The notes under the pieces: generated by a model
What the model saw: only the letters and a program-made list of their open reading frames with translations
The model's database searches: none
What the model was told of the DNA's origin: nothing
Part shown: positions 18,929-26,707 of the stretch, piece after piece
Numbering within the stretch: the first letter of the stretch is position 1
How the letters are laid out: the number at the start of each line of letters is the position of its first letter
Program-made: the position numbers and the translations under genes
From: a virus
Length of the DNA stretch: 60,868 nt
Strand: one strand, 5' to 3'
IMG/VR virus record: IMGVR_UViG_3300042402_003148
Coordinates: 1 to 60,868 of that record

Positions 18929-19425
18929 ATTAATTTATTCGTTTCTAATTTTATATGTTCATTTTGTAAAAACCAAAGTAATGAATATCTTTCCCCATCT
19001 AAAATAGATGTTATTTCATGTTCAATTCTTACATCAAATAAATAGGTGTTTCCAACTACTTTATTTAAAATTATTTCATCTGGATTGTATAATTTAAAAT
19101 CACCACCACTAAAATCATTATTTAATAAAACACCAACAGCATATACCCTATCGTCTCTAATATCGTTATGTTTTCCGAACCAATCACCTTTCGTAAATTT
19201 ATGAAAATGTATCCTTTTGTTTATTGTTCTGATTTGAATGTTTGTTTCCTTTTGTAAAAACTCCTTCAACTTATCAAATAACCAAATAGTATTTTTATTA
19301 TATTCTATACTCATTGATTCATACATTCTATCTTTATAGTTCCAATTTTGTTTTTTTGATTTTGATATATCAATAATTGATTGACATTCTTCTTGATTAA
19401 ATAATATTTTTTGTTTTAATATCAT
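18925..19425 (-). CDS. Fe(II)/2-oxoglutarate dioxygenase (prolyl hydroxylase type)
   Basis: A 166-residue protein with the metal triad in GKHNDIRDDRVYAVGVLLN (HxD) and FDVRIEHEITSILDGERYSL (distal His and the Arg that binds 2-oxoglutarate). SGGDFKLYN is the usual GG-strand. It would hydroxylate a protein or small-molecule side chain. ATGA overlaps on both sides place it in a translationally coupled operon with the radical SAM gene. Confidence 0.85.
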   Translation of the reverse strand: MILKQKILFNQEECQSIIDISKSKKQNWNYKDRMYESMSIEYNKNTIWLFDKLKEFLQKETNIQIRTINKRIHFHKFTKGDWFGKHNDIRDDRVYAVGVLLNNDFSGGDFKLYNPDEIILNKVVGNTYLFDVRIEHEITSILDGERYSLLWFLQNEHIKLETNKLI

Positions 19426-20480
19426 AAAAGTTTTGATAAGTTTTTTCTTAATTTGTGTTTTTTAATTATATCATTCATATTATGAATACACATTTGATTA
19501 AAACAAACTTTATTTATTTCATTTAAAAATTCTTTAAATTCAGGATGTGATTCTGACCATATTTGTTTTATTAAAAATTCACCATCACTATATGTTCCCC
19601 AATTTGTAATTTTATTAAAATATATTTCAACCTTTTCTTTAAGTATATTTTTCATCAATTTATAAAATGAGTCCATCTCTGTGTAATTTGTATCTTGCAC
19701 AACGAATGAAGCTCTAACTTTTTTTATTGTTTCACATTTAGAAATAAAATTTAAGTTTTCAATTAAAACACCCCAATCCCCACCTCTTCTAATAATTTCA
19801 TATGTTTTTTGAGTTGATGCATCTATACTTATTTCTATTGTTTTTATTAAATGGTGTATGTGGCTTAAACTATTCCACATTTTTTCATTTAATAATAATC
19901 CATTGGTATGTAAATGAATTTGTTTTACATTTGGGAATTTTTTATTATCAAAATTTAGTAACAATTTTCTAATTGATTTTGAAGCAAATGGGTCAGCTGA
20001 CCCTGAAAGATATAACATCTTTATATTTTTACCATAAACATCGGCAATTTTATTTATTGTATTATCAATAAATTCTAATTCACTTCCATCTGCCATAATT
20101 GCAACATTTCTACAAGATGGACATGATAAATTACAACTTCTGTCAAATGCAAAATTTATATTAGTAGGCCCTTTTTTGTATTTTTCGTATTTAAAATTTT
20201 CTTTAGAAATAAAACCTTGGGGTATTTGTTTATTATTTATTAAATTTGATAAATATGGGCATTGCGTTTTTGAACAATATTTATACGAACCATCTATAAT
20301 GGATTCTTGAATATTTTTTAGTGTTTCACTTTCCCAAGCGGTTTCAATATCATCTAAACTACATAATCTATCAGGTAACCATGAGGGACAACAACTATAA
20401 ACTCCATTTTTATGTGCCTCTAAATAAACAAATGGAGTTGTACATAGATATTTTTTTAGTATTTCTTCCTTTTGACTCAC
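19422..20480 (-). CDS. Radical SAM protein with N-terminal SPASM-like Cys region
   Basis: A 352-residue protein. NFAFDRSCNLSCPSCRNVA has the CxxxCxxC that binds the catalytic 4Fe-4S cluster. The N-terminal 90 residues contain more Cys (VYSCCPSWLPDRLC, SKTQCPYL) in an arrangement like a SPASM/twitch auxiliary-cluster domain placed before the radical SAM barrel. SPASM enzymes modify peptides or carbohydrates. It sits between two dioxygenase genes with ATGA overlaps, suggesting sequential modification of one substrate. Confidence 0.85.
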   Translation of the reverse strand: MSQKEEILKKYLCTTPFVYLEAHKNGVYSCCPSWLPDRLCSLDDIETAWESETLKNIQESIIDGSYKYCSKTQCPYLSNLINNKQIPQGFISKENFKYEKYKKGPTNINFAFDRSCNLSCPSCRNVAIMADGSELEFIDNTINKIADVYGKNIKMLYLSGSADPFASKSIRKLLLNFDNKKFPNVKQIHLHTNGLLLNEKMWNSLSHIHHLIKTIEISIDASTQKTYEIIRRGGDWGVLIENLNFISKCETIKKVRASFVVQDTNYTEMDSFYKLMKNILKEKVEIYFNKITNWGTYSDGEFLIKQIWSESHPEFKEFLNEINKVCFNQMCIHNMNDIIKKHKLRKNLSKLL

Positions 20481-21064
20481 ATCAATGTTTTTTTCTCTTT
20501 TAAAATTGGAAAATCAAATAATACATTTCCTGCAATTACAATTCTATCGATAGTAGAATTAATAGAAGTATCAGGTCTATGATATACATCTGCGGGGAAA
20601 ATAACGAGTTCATTTTCTTCTGGTAAAAACATCCTTTGTACATTATCTTCGTTATCCACAAAAAATAATTTACCATCGTTCCCATTTAAATTATTCGGCA
20701 TTTGTACATAATATGTGAATGTATAATTGCTTTCTATTGATTTTTTTACATGTGGAGAAAACATTGTGTGATTATGATAATGAGATTGTGTGTTCTCATT
20801 TCTTGAAATAAAAATCCATGGATATAAACAATAATCAACTTCTTCAACGTTTTTATCTTTTTTAAATAATTCTATACATTTCTTAACACCATAATTTAAA
20901 ATAAAATCAATTTCTTTACATTTTAATATTATGTTAGTTTGAATTCCTGGAGTTATATATGATGATTCATTATTAAATAATGATACGTTTTGGTGGATTT
21001 TTTTTATTAAAACGTCCTTCTCGTATGGATATTTTATTTTTTCTCTAAATATTTTATCAATCAT
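20477..21064 (-). CDS. 2OG-Fe(II) oxygenase-like protein (2OG-FeII_Oxy_5 type)
   Basis: A 195-residue protein with SHYHNHTMFSPHVKK as the first metal-binding segment, YTFTYYVQMPNN, a GKLFFVDNEDN strand, and VIFPADVYHRPDTSI with the distal His. A C-terminal RIVIAGNVLFDF completes the pattern of the putative 2-oxoglutarate oxygenase family seen in aquatic phages. It is coupled to both neighbours by ATGA overlaps. Confidence 0.75.
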   Translation of the reverse strand: MIDKIFREKIKYPYEKDVLIKKIHQNVSLFNNESSYITPGIQTNIILKCKEIDFILNYGVKKCIELFKKDKNVEEVDYCLYPWIFISRNENTQSHYHNHTMFSPHVKKSIESNYTFTYYVQMPNNLNGNDGKLFFVDNEDNVQRMFLPEENELVIFPADVYHRPDTSINSTIDRIVIAGNVLFDFPILKEKKTLM

Positions 21065-21675
21065 AGTAAACTAATTGTATTTTTTGTTTTAAGATTTGTT
21101 TCATAAATCCATCCACTTATAGAATATCGTTTATAGTTTTCATCAACAATTTCATCTACATAATGTAAATCTTTTATATTTTCAACATCAAATATATTTA
21201 AACTATTAAATTTTGGTAATAATTTGTATGTAATATTATTTTTATCATCTATGAAGTTTAAGCAACCTCCCTTTGTCTCATCTGCATTTTTTGTCAAATT
21301 ATAAACAAAAGCATATTTTCTATCTAAAGATATATCATTATGTGGAGATAAAAAATGACCATATGTATATTTTGAAACAAATATACTCTGTGCTGTAAAA
21401 AACTTATCTTCTAGTAATTTACTAATTTCTAATTCGAAATTTAACAGAAAAAATAAGTTTTGTATAAATTTTTTATTTTCAATACTACTATACCAATATG
21501 AAAATTCACCTTCTTTAAATTTTGATTTTTCATATTCATAAGATTTTTTATGTTTTGAATTTGTAATCCAATCGGTTTGAGAATTGATTATATCATATAC
21601 ATTATTTGCCTTATCTTCAGATAAAAAATTTTCTATTTGTATTGGTTTTCTTTTTAATTCCTCAATATAATCCAT
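21061..21675 (-). CDS. Fe(II)/2-oxoglutarate dioxygenase
   Basis: A 204-residue protein with SPHNDISLDRKYAFVYNLTK (HxD), KGGCLNFID, a second His in IKDLHYVDEIV and the 2-oxoglutarate Arg in NYKRYSISGWIYE. It resembles the SM-20/prolyl hydroxylase group. It is the third such enzyme in four consecutive genes. It overlaps the downstream gene by 4 nt and lies 11 nt after the sulfotransferase-like gene at 21687. Confidence 0.8.
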   Translation of the reverse strand: MDYIEELKRKPIQIENFLSEDKANNVYDIINSQTDWITNSKHKKSYEYEKSKFKEGEFSYWYSSIENKKFIQNLFFLLNFELEISKLLEDKFFTAQSIFVSKYTYGHFLSPHNDISLDRKYAFVYNLTKNADETKGGCLNFIDDKNNITYKLLPKFNSLNIFDVENIKDLHYVDEIVDENYKRYSISGWIYETNLKTKNTISLL

Positions 21676-21686
21676 AACACTTAATT

Positions 21687-22373
21687 TTATACTAAATTAC
21701 CTTTTTTTACAAATCTTGATTCAAAAGTATCCCACAAAAAAGTTTTTAGTTCATCATTAACTTCTATTTTATTTTTTATTTTTTTAGTATCATTCATTTT
21801 GTTAATTTCTAATTTTACTCCAAATCTATCGTTTATAAAATCAATAAATTTATCAATTTCAGTTATATCAAATTCGTATGTACATTTTTCATTTTCAGTC
21901 CAAAAGTTTTTAGAACCAAAAATACATAAAGTGCCAGTTAAATTTTTATTTATTTTAGTAAAAAAACTATTGTAACAATCCCGCATTTCTTCTAAATTTT
22001 CTGAATATATTGCATTTGCAAAATTAGTATTGAAATGTTTGTAGATAAATTCATTATCAACATCTTTCCAATCTATAATTAGTTCATTTTTATGTGTGTT
22101 TTTAGAAACATCAAAAAAAAATTCTAATGCACTTAACCATCTATCAAACCAATTTCTATTAATACAAAACGTTTCTTTTATTCCAAACTCATCTATACAT
22201 TGACTTTTTCTTAAATGGTAATGTTTTAAATTACTTTTACTATTTTTAATAAATGATTCTATTAAAGGTGATTTTTTAATTTTTAAAACTGACGATTCAA
22301 ATGAATTTATTAAAGAAACAGATGCACACCTTGGTATTGAAATCCAAATAAGTTCATTATTTATGAGTAACAT
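21687..22373 (-). CDS. Sulfotransferase-family-2-like protein
   Basis: A 228-residue protein. LIWISIPRCASVSLINSFE aligns with the nucleotide loop of sulfotransferases (usually PRxGSTSL or PKTGSTSL) but has PRCASVSL, so the usual Gly is replaced. FCINRNWFDRWLSALEFFF matches the RDPxxRxxSA region. It may bind PAPS weakly or act on another donor. It is the second sulfotransferase-like gene in this cassette; the other (18419-18928) has a canonical loop. Confidence 0.65.
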   Translation of the reverse strand: MLLINNELIWISIPRCASVSLINSFESSVLKIKKSPLIESFIKNSKSNLKHYHLRKSQCIDEFGIKETFCINRNWFDRWLSALEFFFDVSKNTHKNELIIDWKDVDNEFIYKHFNTNFANAIYSENLEEMRDCYNSFFTKINKNLTGTLCIFGSKNFWTENEKCTYEFDITEIDKFIDFINDRFGVKLEINKMNDTKKIKNKIEVNDELKTFLWDTFESRFVKKGNLV

Positions 22374-22385
22374 ATTAAAATATTT

Positions 22386-22655
22386 TTATAGTAATCTATT
22401 TGATTCTGATTTTACTTTTGTAAAAAATTCATCATCAACATCATCCCATTTTCCTTTAGGACATGCATTTTGTTTTTCTGAAAATATTTTTTTTGAAAGT
22501 GGGCAACCACAGGCCGAACAAATAGGTTTTTTAATTACATATTTTTTGTATTCACATGTATCACATATGTTAACTCTATTTAACGCAAGTGTTTTTTGTT
22601 CTTCATTTGGATTAAATGAAATAATCCATGCATTAATTATCTCTGCAATTTTCAT
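22386..22655 (-). CDS. Zinc-ribbon protein, paralogue of 38779-39039
   Basis: An 89-residue protein with a Cys pattern NICDTCEY, CSACGCPLSKKIFS and NACPKGKWDD, probably binding one or two metals. A second gene at 38779-39039 shares EIIN.W, LC..C, CGC.ISAK..S and CPLSKW, so the two are paralogues about 16 kb apart. It lies between the sulfotransferase-like gene and the 25-codon ORF. Function unknown. Confidence 0.7.
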   Translation of the reverse strand: MKIAEIINAWIISFNPNEEQKTLALNRVNICDTCEYKKYVIKKPICSACGCPLSKKIFSEKQNACPKGKWDDVDDEFFTKVKSESNRLL

Positions 22656-22672
22656 AACCTATTTAGTAAAAT

Positions 22673-22750
22673 TTAAGAATTTGAACTTACAATTAATGAA
22701 CCTATTTGTGTCATTATTGTATTGATTGTGGTAATTTCTTGTGTTGTCAT
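22673..22750 (-). CDS. Possible 25-residue peptide gene
   Basis: A short ATG-to-TAA frame (MTTQEITTINTIMTQIGSLI, then VSSNS) lies in the 117-nt gap between the Hint/Cys-tail gene and the zinc-ribbon gene. It is rich in Thr, Ser and Ile, all hydroxylatable or sulfatable, and its spacing suits an operon gene. At this length chance occurrence is quite possible; only the location argues for it. Confidence 0.3.
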   Translation of the reverse strand: MTTQEITTINTIMTQIGSLIVSSNS

Positions 22751-22772
22751 ATTTTAAGTATTTTTAATTATA

Positions 22773-24281
22773 TTATAATGGTAAACAAACCAATCCACCT
22801 GCAAAACAAGGGTTTCCACCATTATATGTGCAGTATTCATACATTTTGTCACACCCGCCATTTCCAATACCAAATGCGTAACAAGGTTGGCATTGGTAGT
22901 TATGTTCAATTGCCACAAACATACCAGCATCGGTTTTAGTAAGGAATAAATGTTCATCTTGAACAGTTATTGTCCATCCGTCAAAACCATTAACACTATT
23001 AGTTATATTTGTAACAATTTTTTCTACTACATTTACCGTTTCTAAATTGTCTGTTTTAATTAAAAGTATTTTGTCTCCGATTTGCAACATGTCTACATCG
23101 GTTCCTTCCGAATTTAAAGTAACCCATTTAACAATATCACCTCTTTTAATTAGATATTGTGATATTGATGTATCTTCCCAAGTTGTATTATCATCAAATG
23201 TAATAGTTGTCATTGGTGACAAAATATTTGATTTTTGTTTACCTAAAACTACATTTGTTGAAAAGGTTGAGTTTGATAAAAATTCAGTAAAATTTACACT
23301 ATATGTTTTGAGTTCATTTGAATCTGTTAAATTTGGTTGATTTTCGTATAACTTTATTGTTTTTATTACATCTCCAGCTTGTAATTCTAATCCTGTCTTA
23401 TATGTCCCATCTGCCATCATAACCAAATCGTCATTCATTAATTTTGGTTTATTAATAGTTTGAGTATTCGTTATATATGATTTTCTGAAATTAGAATTTA
23501 TTTCAAATGTTTCAGCATCGTAAGTAACATTTTCAAATAATTGAACATTACCATGTTTAGTATATGCACCAATTGAAATTGATTCCAATGTAGGTGGATA
23601 TAATAGATTATATGAACGAACTATTGTTACTACATTATTTTCAATCTTATTCAAATTTAAATGATATTCCATTAAAAAATATTCATCAGTTACATTTTGT
23701 AATACCACATCTAATTCTTCTAATGTAGAAACTTTAAAAAATTTAGGATATTCATTTCTGTCGTATACCGGATATTTTGCCTTCAAAATAAAATTTGGAT
23801 GTATACCATTATCAGGTATTGTAGTTATGTTTGATACTATTTCATCATTTTCATTTTTGTATGCAAATTGATGTCCAAATTCGGTAGGTTGTATTAACTT
23901 TAAAAAATTAACTTTATCCTTACAATAAGTTTCATCTACTACGGCAGTAACATCATATGCACTTCTTATAATTAAATGTGTATCAGAATCCTCAACATAT
24001 GGGATAGTTATATTACCACTTACTTCTTCAAAGTAATATTCAACATTTAAACTAGTACATAAGGTTTCTAATTTTTCATGGAATTTTCTTATACCACCAA
24101 TATATGTTACTTTATTGAAAGTATTGGTAGTTATAAAATTAGATAAATCATCTAAATTAAATAAAGTATCAATTTCTTCTTGTGTTAATCGGTTAATACC
24201 TGAATTTGTATTTATTTCAATTGGTAATAAATCACCAGCCTCATTATATACAAAATCTGTTCCTAATAATACTGTTCTCAT
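22773..24281 (-). CDS. ATP-grasp-like / Hint domain protein with six-Cys tail
   Basis: A 502-residue protein in three parts. Residues 1-270 resemble an ATP-grasp ligase (LLGTDFVYNEAGDLLPIEIN, then NGIHPNFILKAKY and EYFLMEYH). Residues 277-461 resemble a Hint (intein/hedgehog) domain: VMMADGTYKTGLELQAGDVI at the start, LIKRGDIVKWV and MLQIGDKILLI inside, and WTITVQDEHLFLT...AIEHN at the end. The usual first Cys is absent (Lys/Pro there), so splicing is doubtful. Residues 464-499 contain six Cys and many Gly. An AT-rich motif is 21 nt upstream. Confidence 0.6.
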   Translation of the reverse strand: MRTVLLGTDFVYNEAGDLLPIEINTNSGINRLTQEEIDTLFNLDDLSNFITTNTFNKVTYIGGIRKFHEKLETLCTSLNVEYYFEEVSGNITIPYVEDSDTHLIIRSAYDVTAVVDETYCKDKVNFLKLIQPTEFGHQFAYKNENDEIVSNITTIPDNGIHPNFILKAKYPVYDRNEYPKFFKVSTLEELDVVLQNVTDEYFLMEYHLNLNKIENNVVTIVRSYNLLYPPTLESISIGAYTKHGNVQLFENVTYDAETFEINSNFRKSYITNTQTINKPKLMNDDLVMMADGTYKTGLELQAGDVIKTIKLYENQPNLTDSNELKTYSVNFTEFLSNSTFSTNVVLGKQKSNILSPMTTITFDDNTTWEDTSISQYLIKRGDIVKWVTLNSEGTDVDMLQIGDKILLIKTDNLETVNVVEKIVTNITNSVNGFDGWTITVQDEHLFLTKTDAGMFVAIEHNYQCQPCYAFGIGNGGCDKMYEYCTYNGGNPCFAGGLVCLPL

Positions 24282-24327
24282 ATTTTATGTTTCTATTTGT
24301 CTATAAATATAAATTAATTAAATAAAA

Positions 24328-26127
24328 TTATATTATTTTTTTTCCATATTGAGGTTTTGGAATATCGTTTAAGTCTTCAAATATAATAATAGGTTCTTCA
24401 ATGGTTTCAATCTCATTTGAGATTATAATGTTTGATTGTGATTCTCTTTCTTGTTCTTCTTTCAATTCTAAATATAATCCTCTATTATAGATTGAATAAG
24501 GTATACCTATTCTTTTAAATGTTTCCTCAGCTTGTTCAATTCTTCTCAATCTATCCATTGGAGTATTCCACTTTGTTGTAAAATTAACTCCGTTATGATA
24601 TTCCAAATATTCTTTTTCAACATCTCTCCATTTCACTAATAGAGTTTGATGTAATAAAAATACAGAACAGGTTACTATTTCTGCCATACAATCTCTAAAT
24701 TCTTCTACAAAGTCCAATGTTTTTTGAAAATCTTCATCCGTTTCGTTTAGATATCCAACAATGATTTGCATACCAAATAGTAAAGGAAATTCTAATTCGG
24801 TTCCTTTATTTTCTTCATTTACTTTTCTTACATTTTCAAAAATTTCTCTAACACCTTGAACATCGGTATACTTCTTCATATGTTTAAGAACGGGTTCTGA
24901 ATAAGATTCGAATCCTGTAATAAACTTTGTTAAACCTGCTCTACGATATAATCTTATAGTTTCTATATCTCTCATTTGAGATTGTAATCTAACATTACCA
25001 CCAATATTAATATCTAATCCTCTTTCTATAATTTTTTCACACAATTCTTTTAACCACTTCGGATTACCATTAATAATTGAATCGTGACAAAAGAAATACT
25101 TTTTACCTTTTGCAACCCATCCTTCTATTTCCTCTAACACATTTTCAACGGTTCTATAACGATATTCAGGTATATAATCTGGCACGGAACAAAAAGAACA
25201 CCTATAAGGACATCCTCTACTCATTGTAATAGGCTTAGTGTCCTGATAAACTGACTTATAATAAAAGTTATCTTCTAAAGATGAATAATCTGGAATAGGT
25301 AATGCATCCATTGGAATATTTGCTCTCATTTTATTATGAATGAAAATACCATTACAATTCCAAATTAATCCAGGTATAGACATTAAGGACTCCTCACTCC
25401 AGTCGGACTTAAGTATTTCTACAAATGTCATCTCACCATCACCTCTACTAATTGCATCGATGAAAGTATAGTCGTTTGTTTTATAATTTGAATTAGGCAA
25501 TCTACCAAAGTCTAACACTTCAACACCATTACCACCAACTAAAATTTTAACCTCTGAATATTTTTCTTTTACTAATTTTGCAATTGCAAGTGTTCCATCT
25601 ATATTACCATCAATGATACTAAATCCTAAAAATTTCGGTTTTGCCTTTTCAATATATCTACCTACAAATCCATATGCAATGTCGTATGTTTCCTGAAAAT
25701 TGTATAATAGATGAAATTGACTTTGTTTAGAGTATGTGTTAAATAAATTGAAAAACTCACCCTGTTTATCCGGTGGGTTCAAAAAGAAATAATCGATTAC
25801 AGGGTCTATAATTGCAACCCTTAATTCGGGTTCATATTTATCTATCCAAGACTTTAAACCAACTATACCAGAATAATATCCACTTTCATTGATATTAGGA
25901 ACTTGCATTAACAAACAATCTTGTTCTTCGATGTCTTGGAAATGGAATTTGTGTTCTATCTCTAATCCTTTGCCTTTCTCTGCAAAAACAGTTTGACGCA
26001 TGTATTGTAGTAAATCGACTTTGATATCAAATACCTCAACACCACTTTTCATTTGGTCATCTACCCTATTCTCAACTTTTTGAATTTGACTTTCAATATC
26101 AGGACTAATGATTTCGTCAATTTGCAT
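24328..26127 (-). CDS. B12-binding-domain radical SAM protein
   Basis: A 599-residue protein. Residues about 150-260 form a cobalamin-binding Rossmann domain (FLGFSIIDGNIDGTLAIAKL, VKILVGGNGVEVLDFGRLPN). ITMSRGCPYRCSFCSVPDY has the CxxxCxxC cluster motif, and the barrel continues to GMQIIVGYLNETDEDF. Family members carry out methylations and other difficult C-C or C-P chemistry. It is 47 nt upstream of the Hint-domain gene. A promoter-like site (26147-26177) lies 20 nt before its start, so it may begin the modification cassette transcript. Confidence 0.88.
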   Translation of the reverse strand: MQIDEIISPDIESQIQKVENRVDDQMKSGVEVFDIKVDLLQYMRQTVFAEKGKGLEIEHKFHFQDIEEQDCLLMQVPNINESGYYSGIVGLKSWIDKYEPELRVAIIDPVIDYFFLNPPDKQGEFFNLFNTYSKQSQFHLLYNFQETYDIAYGFVGRYIEKAKPKFLGFSIIDGNIDGTLAIAKLVKEKYSEVKILVGGNGVEVLDFGRLPNSNYKTNDYTFIDAISRGDGEMTFVEILKSDWSEESLMSIPGLIWNCNGIFIHNKMRANIPMDALPIPDYSSLEDNFYYKSVYQDTKPITMSRGCPYRCSFCSVPDYIPEYRYRTVENVLEEIEGWVAKGKKYFFCHDSIINGNPKWLKELCEKIIERGLDINIGGNVRLQSQMRDIETIRLYRRAGLTKFITGFESYSEPVLKHMKKYTDVQGVREIFENVRKVNEENKGTELEFPLLFGMQIIVGYLNETDEDFQKTLDFVEEFRDCMAEIVTCSVFLLHQTLLVKWRDVEKEYLEYHNGVNFTTKWNTPMDRLRRIEQAEETFKRIGIPYSIYNRGLYLELKEEQERESQSNIIISNEIETIEEPIIIFEDLNDIPKPQYGKKII

Positions 26128-26146
26128 GAATGTAATTTTTATCTAT

Positions 26147-26177
26147 TAATATACACATAATTATCGACATTACCAAA
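26147..26177 (-). promoter_or_regulatory. Promoter-like site TTTGGTAA-N13-GTGTATATTA
   Basis: The two boxes are at 26170-26177 and 26147-26156, again 13 nt apart. It lies 20 nt upstream of the B12 radical SAM gene and directly downstream of the G-tract element. Confidence 0.7.
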
Positions 26178-26190
26178 AAAAAGAAAATGA

Positions 26191-26242
26191 GAGGGAGGGG
26201 GTTGGGGGAAAGTCGAAAAGTCGTTTTTTAAGAAAATTTTTG
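26191..26242. repeat. G-tract element, copy 1
   Basis: The plus strand has GGGAGGGGGTTGGGGG, then GTCGTTTTTTAAGAAAATTTTT. Copy 2 at 34725-34770 has a related sequence in the opposite orientation (GGGGTGGGGGTTGGGGG, then GTCGTTTAAGGAAATTTTTTT). The G runs could fold as a quadruplex. It lies between the small-membrane-protein genes and the radical SAM promoter. Confidence 0.6.
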
Positions 26243-26290
26243 TATCTCCTATTGATAGTTGCAACTTCTTTCTTTTTTATATAGATACCC

Positions 26291-26446
26291 TTATTTCCTC
26301 ATTATATCCCTTTTAAGACGTTTGACATACCATATAGGAAAGTATACCACCCAATAGAGAGAAACCACAAAGGTTGCAATGAAAAGTACCGACATCATCA
26401 TTATAAGACGCAAGAATAGTAATATAAATTTAATGATTGATACCAT
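26291..26446 (-). CDS. Small membrane protein, 51 residues
   Basis: Start taken at ATG 26446 (MVSIIKFILLFLRLIMMMSV); the frame is open further upstream but the region overlaps the 90-residue gene. Nearly the whole sequence is hydrophobic, with a basic C-terminus (YVKRLKRDIMRK), suggesting one or two inner-membrane helices. It overlaps the preceding gene by 17 nt. Function unknown. Confidence 0.5.
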   Translation of the reverse strand: MVSIIKFILLFLRLIMMMSVLFIATFVVSLYWVVYFPIWYVKRLKRDIMRK

Positions 26447-26702
26447 TTCCAAAGATTGATGTGTAAATGCCAACAAATCCGACAATCATCCAAAATATGT
26501 TTAGAATAAGATAAGCTTTGTTGTTTCTTTCCCATGCACAATATGTTAAAATGATTGCATCGATGGTATTCCATATCCACATAAGTAGGAAAGGAGTTTG
26601 AGGGCCCATAATAGATAGAGTACCGAATGCAATAACTCTCATTACAACTCCGATATGTTCCATCCATTTAATTGTACTTTCTTTTAGTAACTTTAATTTC
26701 AT
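26430..26702 (-). CDS. Small polytopic membrane protein
   Basis: A 90-residue protein with three hydrophobic segments: VVMRVIAFGTLSIM, PFLLMWIWNTIDAIILTYCA and AYLILNIFWMIVGFVGIYTS. The layout resembles small PnuC-like or CBU_0592-like membrane proteins. The start is ATG 26702, 5 nt after the 347-residue gene. A transport role is possible but not shown by any motif. Confidence 0.65.
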   Translation of the reverse strand: MKLKLLKESTIKWMEHIGVVMRVIAFGTLSIMGPQTPFLLMWIWNTIDAIILTYCAWERNNKAYLILNIFWMIVGFVGIYTSIFGNGINH

Positions 26703-26707
26703 AATAA

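Noticed and set aside
22773-24281. Active intein
   Set aside because: The C-terminal Hint motif is good, but the N-terminal Cys/Ser nucleophile is missing and the residue after Asn 461 is Tyr, so protein splicing is unlikely.
26401-26667. Alternative minus-strand frame of 88 codons
   Set aside because: Overlaps the 90-residue membrane protein in another frame and has a Cys/His/Tyr-rich composition without a coherent membrane pattern.
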